DNA of 17,689 bases. It comes from CAZMVY01 sp964653435. Its GTDB lineage: Bacteria > Planctomycetota > Phycisphaerae > UBA1845 > PWPN01. Position 1 is the first letter of the stretch, and each line of letters starts with the position of its first letter. The stretch covers positions 1 through 17,689 of the forward strand of contig CAZZFA010000100.1 of assembly GCA_964653435.1 (NCBI GenBank), written 5' to 3'. A model generated the notes under the pieces. The model had not been told where the DNA came from and did no database searches. It saw only the letters and a list, made by a program, of their open reading frames with translations. The position numbers and the translations under genes were made by a program. Shown piece after piece: positions 8,057-14,253 of the stretch.

Positions 8057-9313
8057 TCAGGCCCCACCGGGCGCCGCGTATTCTAGCAGCCGCCGCTCGC
8101 CCTGCAACGAACGGACGTGCGTCAGCTCCTGCGTCACCTCGAGCGTGCCGAGGTACTCCCCCTGCGCGCTTCGTACGGCGAAGTACCGGATGTGCACGAA
8201 CTTCCCGTGCATCTGGATCCAGAACTCCGCCACACGCTGCCGGCCCGCGCGGAAGTCCGAGAGGATCTGCTCGACCACGTGCACGCTCTTGGGCGGGTGA
8301 CAGTTCTGCACCTTCCGTCCGATGATCGCCTTGCTCCGCGGGAAGACGCGGTCCGGCCCCTCGGAGAAGAAGCGCACGCAGTCGTCCGCATCGACGAACG
8401 TCAGGTCCACCGGGAGCGTCGAGAAGATGCCGAGCAACTGCTCGATGGTGAGCGTGCCCGTCGGCAGCGCAACCTCTCCGCTTCGACCGATCGGTGCGGC
8501 CTCGGTGCCATCCGAAGTGCGGGCGGCTTGCGGCGGCGCGTACCCCTCTCGCGGCTCCACGAGGCACCAGCCGTAGCGCGGCGATTGCTGCCAGATCTCG
8601 CCCCACTCCTCCGCACTGAGCGTCTGCAGCGACATCGGCAGCAGGATGTGCTCCTCCTTGTCGATCATGCCCTCGACAGCCAGTGTCGCCGTACGCGCCA
8701 ATGACTCCACCGCCGCCCGGATTGCGCGAACCGTCGGCCCGGCCGCCGAGGCAGCCTTGGCGAGGGCCTTGAGCGATGCGCGGACCTCGTCGTCCTTCGC
8801 CCACATGACCTTACCCGGCCCCGTGATGCCGTGCCGCTCGAGGCAGGAGAACAGCAGGTGCTCCTTGCGCTGGTAGTGCTTCTCGATGTCCATCAGGTCG
8901 TTCAGCGCCGCACGCAGCCGCGCCGCGAAGTCGTCGGCCGGGGCATCTCCCGGTGCCATCGCCAGTTCCCCCAGAACCGACCGCAGGGCGTCGACGGCCT
9001 TTCGCAGGGCCTCGTTCTCGCGGCGGAACGTGTCCACCGGATGGCCCGGCGGCACGTCGATGGCCGCGTCGTTCCTCGTGATGTCGCGGACGACCGCGTG
9101 GTGGAGGTCGCACATCGACTGGATCTCCTCGACCCGCGTACCCTCGCGGATCAACTGCTGTTCCATCGCCGCGATTTCCGACGCGTCCGTTTCGCGGACG
9201 ATCGTCGCAAGCTGCGCCTTGACTGTCTCAGGGGCGGCGCCTTGGTGAAGCTGCTTGACGATCTCCTTGAGAGCTCCGATCCGCCGGGTCCGGTTGTCGA
9301 TGTACTCGCTCAT
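8057..9313 (-). CDS. DUF438-hemerythrin-PAS protein
   Basis: The 418-aa protein has three parts. The DUF438 helical region is about 10-80. A hemerythrin-like four-helix domain is about 88-245, with candidate di-iron ligands H91, the KHYQRKEH cluster (H146, E151, H152), H161 and the KEEH cluster (E221, H222). A C-terminal PAS-like domain (about 290-405) includes NCHPPKSV and IQMHGKFVHIRYFAVR. Proteins of this architecture occur in anaerobes and are thought to sense or handle O2, NO or iron-sulfur damage. The start is ATG 9313 with GGAG 6 nt upstream rather than ATG 9328, which has no ribosome site. The FNR/NnrR-type promoter just upstream supports an oxygen- or NO-linked role. It is first in a minus-strand operon with the tetraheme cytochrome. 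Confidence 0.88.
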   Translation of the reverse strand: MSEYIDNRTRRIGALKEIVKQLHQGAAPETVKAQLATIVRETDASEIAAMEQQLIREGTRVEEIQSMCDLHHAVVRDITRNDAAIDVPPGHPVDTFRRENEALRKAVDALRSVLGELAMAPGDAPADDFAARLRAALNDLMDIEKHYQRKEHLLFSCLERHGITGPGKVMWAKDDEVRASLKALAKAASAAGPTVRAIRAAVESLARTATLAVEGMIDKEEHILLPMSLQTLSAEEWGEIWQQSPRYGWCLVEPREGYAPPQAARTSDGTEAAPIGRSGEVALPTGTLTIEQLLGIFSTLPVDLTFVDADDCVRFFSEGPDRVFPRSKAIIGRKVQNCHPPKSVHVVEQILSDFRAGRQRVAEFWIQMHGKFVHIRYFAVRSAQGEYLGTLEVTQELTHVRSLQGERRLLEYAAPGGA

Positions 9314-9345
9314 GACGTCTCCGTTCATGTCAGGTTGCCGGGGGG

Positions 9346-9387
9346 ATTATCGATCCGCTGCCATGAACTCGCCTTGACGACCGTCAA
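9346..9387 (-). promoter_or_regulatory. Class II FNR/NnrR-type promoter
   Basis: TTGACGACCGTCAA (9374-9387) is a perfect TTGAC-N4-GTCAA palindrome, the site shape of the CRP/FNR family and closest to NnrR/DNR variants. On the minus strand a -10-like GATAAT occupies 9351-9346. The operator centre (9380.5) is 32 nt from the -10 centre, which puts it at -41.5 if the transcript starts near 9339. This is the exact geometry of class II activation, and the start would lie about 26 nt before ATG 9313. Confidence 0.7.
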
Positions 9388-9730
9388 TCACAAGCGTTTT
9401 TTTGTTCCTGCGATGCAGCCTCCATACTGACAAGGAGTTGCGGACGTTACCGTGATTTTGAACTCGCCCCGCCCGACCGAGGACCGGACGATCCCGGCCC
9501 GCTATTCGGAGGAATACCGGGCAAGTTCCGGAGTGAGTCCGGCCAGGGATCCCGATAGAATACTGCATACGGAGACCGATCTACGAGTAGAAAGCAGGTT
9601 TCCGGGCGTACCCGCCGCGAACCGTTGGCAGCACGGCCGCGGAGGAACCGACGGGCAACGAGTCTGCGGGCGCTGCAGGCCCCGCGCCGGTGCCGACGTG
9701 GATGCTGCCGTTGCCCGTTGGGATGCAGGG
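9388..9730. other. Gene-free stretch
   Basis: This is the intergenic region between the FNR-type promoter and the small membrane protein gene. A long plus frame starting at 9452 crosses it but is rich in Arg, Pro and Glu without recognisable features. I saw no tRNA, repeat array or clear terminator here. Confidence 0.4.
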
Positions 9731-9955
9731 ATGTTGCGATTGGCGCTCTACTCGCTGGTCTATCTGCTTGCCGGCTTCGCGGTTCTGATCGTGCTCCTGG
9801 CTGGACGGCGTCGGCCCCTGCCGAGCGCCCTCTCCGGGCTTGCCGCGATACTCCTCTGGCCGATCGCGCTGCCGTACGCGCTGATTGTGTTCATGGCGTC
9901 ATGCCTCCGCGCCCGCCCTCGGATGCGCAACGCCTGCCCGCCAGTACCCCGATGA
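9731..9955 (+). CDS. Small two-helix membrane protein
   Basis: The 74-aa protein starts at ATG 9731 and has two hydrophobic segments: LALYSLVYLLAGFAVLIVLL (about 4-23) and ALSGLAAILLWPIALPYALI (about 33-52). A basic loop (GRRRP) separates them and a basic tail follows, a plausible hairpin inner-membrane protein. The ribosome site (GCAGGG right before the start) is poor. A longer frame from 9452 exists but its extra 93 residues look non-coding. No family is recognised and it is isolated from operons on the other strand. Confidence 0.45.
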   Translation: MLRLALYSLVYLLAGFAVLIVLLAGRRRPLPSALSGLAAILLWPIALPYALIVFMASCLRARPRMRNACPPVPR

Positions 9956-10057
9956 TCGCGCCCGCGAGAAACCAACGCCGACACGCCGCCCCCGGCCTCG
10001 ACATTCAGGCCGCGCCATTCAGTCTTCGTTCGTCATTCGTTGCCTGCCTGCGGCGAC

Positions 10058-10900
10058 TCAGAAGCTCAGCAGCTTCATCACGTCCGTGATCGTGCCTTCC
10101 TTGGTCACGACGCGCCCCTTGCCATCGGGCGTATCGAAGACGAGATACTGTTTCTTTGCCTGAATCGGCGGCGAGAGCCGGTACGGCTTGCACTGCGGGA
10201 TCGCCGCGACAGCCCGCCTGGCGCCTTCATATAGCGCCCGGCGCGTCTCCGCGAACGGATACAGTACGGCCGCCTCGCGGCTGATGCCCTTCTTCACCGC
10301 CACCGTGACGCAAGCCGGGCCGAAAAACCTCGTCGCCTCCCGGCACGCCGCCTCGTCGCCCGTCACCAGGATCGGCGGCACGTTGAAGTGGCCGGCCATC
10401 GCCGCGCACTGGGCCAACTCGCCCGACTCCACGCCGTTATACCAGTAGCGGCTCTCGTTCTTCGACGACTGCGTGTGGCAGAGCACGCCGTCCGGCGTGC
10501 CCATCATCGCATGGTAGCCCACGAACACGACGCCGGCGAACGACTCATCCAGGCCCCACATCAGCCCCGGCACCGGTCTGCCGGTGATGTACTTCGCCCC
10601 CGGCGGCATCAACTCCGGCACGAGGGCCCCCGCGCCGTGTCCGTCACGCACGAGGATCTCCACCGCCCCGGCGTCGCGAAGCCCGCGCACGACCGCCGCA
10701 AGGTCGCCCATGAAGTACTCCTTCGCCTTGTCGTTCAGCGGTCCTTCTTCGCGGGTCTGGGCGAACTGATACACACCGCTGACCCCTTCCAGATCGGTCA
10801 TGACGAAGATCTTGAGCCCGGCGCCATGCGACGGCGCGCCCGCACAGCCCGCGCACAACATCAACACCCAGGAGAGTCGAAGCAGGTCTTTGACGAACAT
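10058..10900 (-). CDS. M55 family (DppA-like) D-aminopeptidase, exported
   Basis: The 280-aa protein starts at ATG 10900 with a signal sequence (LSWVLMLCAGCAGA); the Cys19 context is only a loose lipobox. The mature protein begins KIFVMTDLEGVSGV (D36, E38), the hallmark N-terminus of M55 zinc peptidases. Further family landmarks are RDGHGAGA, GYHAMMGTPDGVLCHT and ESGELA, which hold the His and Glu metal ligands. DppA of Bacillus cleaves D-Ala-D-Ala and D-Ala-Gly-Gly peptides as a decameric particle in the cytoplasm; the export signal here suggests periplasmic turnover of D-amino-acid peptides or murein fragments. It is last in the minus-strand cluster, 52 nt after the OsmC gene. Confidence 0.87.
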   Translation of the reverse strand: MFVKDLLRLSWVLMLCAGCAGAPSHGAGLKIFVMTDLEGVSGVYQFAQTREEGPLNDKAKEYFMGDLAAVVRGLRDAGAVEILVRDGHGAGALVPELMPPGAKYITGRPVPGLMWGLDESFAGVVFVGYHAMMGTPDGVLCHTQSSKNESRYWYNGVESGELAQCAAMAGHFNVPPILVTGDEAACREATRFFGPACVTVAVKKGISREAAVLYPFAETRRALYEGARRAVAAIPQCKPYRLSPPIQAKKQYLVFDTPDGKGRVVTKEGTITDVMKLLSF

Positions 10901-10952
10901 GAAGGCGTCTCCACATGGAGCGGGGCCGCGGCATTCGGCACGCCCGCGCCCC

Positions 10953-11372
10953 TCATTCCGGATACACGAAGCGCATCACCACGTTCACATCGGGATGAAG
11001 GCTCTGCTTGACGGGACAGAGCGCCGCGGCACGTTCCAGCTTCGCCCGCGCCGCCTCGGAGAGTTCGACGCCCGGCGGCAGCGTGACCGTGACCCTCAGC
11101 GTGCCGATCCGCCGGTGCGGCTGGGCGACCATCTCCTTTTCCACGTGCACCCGCGTGCCCGTGATGTCAAGCCCGCTCTTGCGGGCCACGAGCCCCATGA
11201 TCGTGACGACACACGTGCCCACGCCGGCCGCCACGAGGTCCGTCGGAGAGAACGCCTCGCCCTTGCCGCCGTTGTCCAGCGGAGCATCGGTGGTGAGGGT
11301 CTGCTTCGACGGGCCGTGCGTTGCGGTGCAGCGGAGGTCGCCTTCATACACGATGTCGATCTCGACGGACAT
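10953..11372 (-). CDS. OsmC/Ohr family protein
   Basis: The 139-aa protein has the length and layout of the OsmC family: an N-terminal beta region (about 1-30), FSPTDLVAAGVGTC (41-54) with the first redox Cys54, and a second Cys119 in CPVKQSL. The two cysteines are the peroxidatic and resolving pair that reduce organic hydroperoxides in the cytoplasm. The start is ATG 11372 behind a strong AAGGAGG. It is closer to the general OsmC branch (YhfA-like) than to Ohr, as judged from the GTC and CPVKQSL contexts only. It lies between the methyltransferase and the M55 peptidase on the same strand. Confidence 0.88.
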   Translation of the reverse strand: MSVEIDIVYEGDLRCTATHGPSKQTLTTDAPLDNGGKGEAFSPTDLVAAGVGTCVVTIMGLVARKSGLDITGTRVHVEKEMVAQPHRRIGTLRVTVTLPPGVELSEAARAKLERAAALCPVKQSLHPDVNVVMRFVYPE

Positions 11373-11435
11373 AGACTGCCTCCTTACCGGTCTACCTTTT
11401 TAGGCGGGATCGGCTGTCGTGTCCAACGCCCGGCG

Positions 11436-12053
11436 TCAGTCTTTCCGTGCCAGCACGATCCGGAAGAGGCCGCCGAAGCCGGCGGGCTCGTCGTGTACGA
11501 CCCGCAGGCCCGAGCCCTGGAGGATCGGACCGAGTCGCCGAATGAACTCCGTCCCCAGACCGCTCGCCGGCGGGTTGGCGACGCGAAAGAGCAACGGCGC
11601 CCGACGGTCGTCGGGAAGAAACTTGTCGAAGATCACCGCCCTGCCGCCCGGGCGCAACACGCGGGCGGCCTCTCTCGCGCAGCGATCCGGCTCAGGAATG
11701 ACGGCCAGGATCAGGTGAAGAATCACGGCGTCAAACGAGCCGTCCGGAAACTCCAGGGCGTGGCCGTCCATCACGCGGGCGTCCACGCGGCGCCCGAGCC
11801 GCTGGGCCCGGCGCCGGAGACGCCGGATCATCGCGGGCGTCAGGTCGATGGCGGTGATCTCCGCGCCGGCCGGCATGAAGTCGAGGTCCAGACCCGTGCC
11901 CGCCCCCACGATCAGCACACGCTCGCCCGGCCGCGGCGCGAGCAGCTCGATCGATCGCCGGCGTCTTTCGCGAAAGACGCGGGCAATCCCGTTGTAGAGC
12001 GGCGCCCAGAGGGTATAGACCGTGCGTCTCCAGACGTTCGTGTTGAAGATCAT
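11436..12053 (-). CDS. Class I SAM-dependent methyltransferase, UbiE/PmtA-like
   Basis: The 205-aa protein contains motif I VLIVGAGTGLDL (46-57), the acidic end of beta 2 (AIDLTP, D70), a DGHALEFPDGSFD segment and VLRPGGRAVIFDKF. These are the standard class I methyltransferase steps, in the branch shared by UbiE and bacterial phosphatidylethanolamine N-methyltransferase PmtA. The start WRRTVYTLWAPLYNGIARVF also resembles the PmtA/UbiE N-terminus. A membrane-lipid or quinone substrate is plausible but not shown. ATG 12053 has only a weak ribosome site. It lies 57 nt downstream of the URO-D-like gene. Confidence 0.8.
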   Translation of the reverse strand: MIFNTNVWRRTVYTLWAPLYNGIARVFRERRRRSIELLAPRPGERVLIVGAGTGLDLDFMPAGAEITAIDLTPAMIRRLRRRAQRLGRRVDARVMDGHALEFPDGSFDAVILHLILAVIPEPDRCAREAARVLRPGGRAVIFDKFLPDDRRAPLLFRVANPPASGLGTEFIRRLGPILQGSGLRVVHDEPAGFGGLFRIVLARKD

Positions 12054-12110
12054 GATGGCCGGCGGATTCCTCGTCGGTTTCCGGGTGCACTTCAGCGTGT
12101 CCCCTTCGTG

Positions 12111-13232
12111 TCAGTACGTGCACTGCCGCGCCGCCGCGGCGAAGGCCTTGAGCTTTTCCGGCGGCGTGTCGAAGAAATGATCGGACAGGGAGCAGATGTA
12201 GCCGCCGTCATTGCCGACCTTCTCGAACAGCTCGAACACCTTCGCGCGGATCTGCTCCTCGGTGCCGTCGGTGAGGACGTTGAACTGGTCCAGTCCGCCG
12301 ATCAGGGCAAGGCGCTTGCCGACCTTGCGCTTGAATTCCCACGGTTCCTGGTTGCCGCCGATGCTCGGCGGGGCCAGTGTCTCCGAGGCGTCCGTCCCGT
12401 TCGCAACGATGTATTCCTCGATTCCCAGCGTGCCGCCGCACGTGTGGTAGGTGATCCGGAAGCCCAGCTCATGCAGCGCATCGTGCATCTTGCGGTCGTA
12501 GGGCAGGCAGAACTCCCGGTGCAGCTCCGGCGAGATCACCGTGGACGATCCGGCGCCGCCGCCGGTCTCGATCAGGTCGAACTTCGCCCCCTTCATCGAC
12601 TCGATGAACCGCAGCTTCTTGGCCAGCAGGATGCCGAGCAGTTCGTGCACCCAGTCCGGCTTGTCGAAGCACCGCAGCACGAGCTCCTGTACGTCCATCA
12701 GGCAGCACGCATGCTGCCAGCAGCCGGCCTGGTCGCCCCAGACGAACCCGCGCAGAATGCCGCGGTCGCCGATCCGATCGTACAGCGCGGCCACCGGGTT
12801 CGGATCCAGCGCCGGCACGGGCATGTGCTTGCGGATCAGCTCGATGTCCTCGTCGCGTTTGATCAGATACTCGGTGATCCACGTCGTCCGGCGGTCGCCG
12901 CACGTCTTGTACGTGAGCGATCCGTCCGGCGTGCGGATCGTGTGATGGACGATGCGGTTGTCCGGGTCGGCGCTGATCGTCTGCGCCTCATCCACCCAGT
13001 GCGACGTGCAGAACTTCGCGAAGTCGGCATCGACGAGCCAGAACTGCCCCATGTCCTGGAAGTACTGGATCTGCGCATCCATGCCGCAGGTCTCGAAGGC
13101 CTCGAGGTCGCTCATGCCGCCCATGTACTTCTCGAGGTGATACCCCTGCCACTGATGGACGGACACGGGCAGCCGGTCGGGCTTGCCGCGCTCCAACGCG
13201 CACAGCATTCGCTCCTTGCTGGTCATAGTCAT
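12111..13232 (-). CDS. Uroporphyrinogen decarboxylase-family protein with MtaA-type zinc site
   Basis: The 373-aa protein opens TSKERMLCALERGKPDRLPV (about 4-23), the common start of URO-D-like proteins. It carries YHTCGGTLG with H263 and C265 and a distal C347 (GGYICSLSDH). The H-x-C...C spacing matches the zinc site of cobamide methyltransferases such as MtaA, which activates a thiol for methyl transfer. The URO-D-type catalytic landmarks of heme-pathway HemE are not obvious. The start is ATG 13232 with GGAGC 8 nt upstream; ATG 13226 is possible. No corrinoid protein is encoded nearby, so the methyl donor is unknown. It is the first gene of the second minus-strand cluster. Confidence 0.82.
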   Translation of the reverse strand: MTMTSKERMLCALERGKPDRLPVSVHQWQGYHLEKYMGGMSDLEAFETCGMDAQIQYFQDMGQFWLVDADFAKFCTSHWVDEAQTISADPDNRIVHHTIRTPDGSLTYKTCGDRRTTWITEYLIKRDEDIELIRKHMPVPALDPNPVAALYDRIGDRGILRGFVWGDQAGCWQHACCLMDVQELVLRCFDKPDWVHELLGILLAKKLRFIESMKGAKFDLIETGGGAGSSTVISPELHREFCLPYDRKMHDALHELGFRITYHTCGGTLGIEEYIVANGTDASETLAPPSIGGNQEPWEFKRKVGKRLALIGGLDQFNVLTDGTEEQIRAKVFELFEKVGNDGGYICSLSDHFFDTPPEKLKAFAAAARQCTY

Positions 13233-13449
13233 GTGTGGGCTCCAGAGCTCAGCACCGCATGGAAACCGCCGGTATCGGTATTGTACACGAGCCGTGGCCA
13301 CACGTCGTGGAGTTGTCGGTGAAATGGGCGAGGCTCATGCGGCACATGGCTGCATGCGTCGCTGAATAGCGGCTCTTGAAAAGGAAACCGGCTGGCTCCA
13401 GGGATGTCGGTGATGAAGACAAGGGTCCGATACCCTTGGAGACCAAGCC

Positions 13450-13536
13450 ATGGAAGGCAGTGTCTCGTTGGGCCGTGCCGAACGCAAGCGGCTGCCGGAG
13501 GTATACCGGCGGAGCCCGGAGCCGGCGGTGCGGCGG
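13450..13536 (+). pseudogene. N-terminal remnant of an IS630-like transposase
   Basis: ATG 13450 encodes MEGSVSLGRAERKRL followed by PEVYRRSPEPAVRR. This resembles the start of IS630-family transposases, where a charged helix is followed by xYRxSxDPAVRxRAHxLL. After about 13536 the match stops and the opposite strand reads as a different transposase fragment. It is about 29 codons of a broken element; the assignment is tentative. Confidence 0.4.
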
Positions 13537-13645
13537 CACCGCCAGCTCCACCGTCCCCGCGCCCAACGTCAACCGGCGGGGCACCCCGCCGTTGCGATAC
13601 CCCCGGTACGCGCCCGAACGCTCGTACCGACTCCGAGTTCGCCCA
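13527..13645 (-). pseudogene. Fragment of an IS256/Mutator-like transposase
   Basis: The minus frame reads RYERSGAYRGYRNGGVPRR followed by LTLGAGTVELAVPPHRR. This is the N-terminal pattern of Mutator/IS256 transposases: YER...RGYRNG, basic residues, then T..G...L.VP..R. It has no start or stop of its own and abuts the IS66 tnpB start on one side and the IS630-like piece on the other, so it is an internal remnant of about 40 codons. Confidence 0.5.
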
Positions 13646-13657
13646 GGCTCGGCAGCC

Positions 13658-13996
13658 TCAACATGCCGAATCCTCCAGCACGGCCGGCGCGTCCGCCAGC
13701 GCCTGCCGATCCACACGCCCCCTCACCCGGACACGCCGTCCGCCGGCCAACAGGATCTCGATGCCTCCGCCGGTGTCCGTCGCCATATCCCCTGTCACAC
13801 GCACCGGCACGAATGTCGGCCGCGCCTCCTCCACGTCCCGGCGCGCCAGTTCCCGACGCCACCAGTAGAACGCGGCATCCTTCTCCCCGTGCTTGCGGCA
13901 CCAAGCTCGGACCGAAAGCCCGCTGGCCGCCTGGCCCCGCACGATCCTCCGCCAATACCTCTCTTTCTTCAGATCCCGCACCGCGCCGCTTGGCAT
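13658..13996 (-). CDS. tnpA: IS66 family accessory protein TnpA
   Basis: The 112-aa protein shows a basic helix-turn-helix region: KKERYWRRIVRGQAASGLSVRAWCRKHG (about 10-37), then AAFYWWRRELARRD (40-53). This is the signature of IS66 OrfA/TnpA, where SVRxWCRxxG...FYxWRREL is conserved. In IS66 elements TnpA works with TnpB and the DDE transposase TnpC. The gene is intact, but tnpB downstream is truncated after about eight codons, so the element cannot move by itself. Start ATG 13996; GGAGG lies upstream at 14006-14002 on the minus strand (cctcc on the + strand). Confidence 0.75.
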   Translation of the reverse strand: MPSGAVRDLKKERYWRRIVRGQAASGLSVRAWCRKHGEKDAAFYWWRRELARRDVEEARPTFVPVRVTGDMATDTGGGIEILLAGGRRVRVRGRVDRQALADAPAVLEDSAC

Positions 13997-14054
13997 AGCA
14001 TGCCTCCGTGTGTCACGGACGCATCCTGCCAGAATCAGCCGTCAGATTGAAGAT

Positions 14055-14074
14055 GGGGTTCGCCGGACGGTTAC
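14055..14074. repeat. IS66 terminal inverted repeat (right end of the left copy)
   Basis: Read outward to inward the end is GTAACCGTCCGGCGAACC, starting at 14074. The first 18 bases match the repeat at 17460 with a single difference. The GTAA tip is typical of IS66. Bases 14075-14082 would be an 8-bp target duplication if the other end survived, but it does not. Confidence 0.65.
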
Positions 14075-14082
14075 CTTTGCGC

Positions 14083-14102
14083 TGTAACCAACTGTAGTTA
14101 CA
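14083..14102. repeat. Inverted repeat next to the IS66 end
   Basis: TGTAAC (14083-14088) and GTTACA (14097-14102) form a 6-bp inverted repeat with an 8-bp centre. It lies 8 bp outside the IS66 terminus, whose tip also reads GTAAC. It may be an operator, a remnant of another terminal repeat or the IS target; I cannot decide. Confidence 0.35.
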
Positions 14103-14161
14103 GGACTTCGTAACGCACGATGGTTGATTCTCCTCCCACGATGACCCCTGACCGTAGACCT

Positions 14162-14192
14162 GCCGACTGGGACAGTCTTTGGAACAGTCGGC
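14162..14192 (-). terminator. Stem-loop downstream of the RT gene
   Basis: GCCGACTG (14162-14169) and CAGTCGGC (14185-14192) form a perfect 8-bp stem with a 15-nt loop, 62 nt beyond the RT stop. There is no U-tract, so it may be a weak terminator or an mRNA 3' stabiliser. A second palindrome, GTCGGCGCCGAC at 14242-14253, directly abuts the stop codon. Confidence 0.35.
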
Positions 14193-14253
14193 TCCGGCGT
14201 CGAGGGCCCGGGCTCGCTCCCGGACGCGGTCGCTGGTCAGAGTCGGCGCCGAC

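Larger units (their letters stand above)
13640..14074 (-). mobile_element. Truncated IS66-family element (tnpA, tnpB start, one terminal repeat)
   Basis: The element reads leftwards from its terminal repeat (14055-14074; outward sequence GTAACCGTCCGGCGAACC) through tnpA (13996-13658). ATG 13664 of a tnpB overlaps the tnpA end, as is normal in IS66. TnpB begins MLRLPSLGE, then the sequence switches to an IS256-like fragment, so most of tnpB, all of tnpC and the other end are gone. A second IS66 end with a near-identical repeat lies at 17460. Confidence 0.68.

Noticed and set aside
10800..13322. 840-codon plus-strand open frame
   Set aside because: It is antisense to four well-supported minus-strand genes and its product is His/Arg/Pro-rich without domains, a common shadow in GC-rich DNA.
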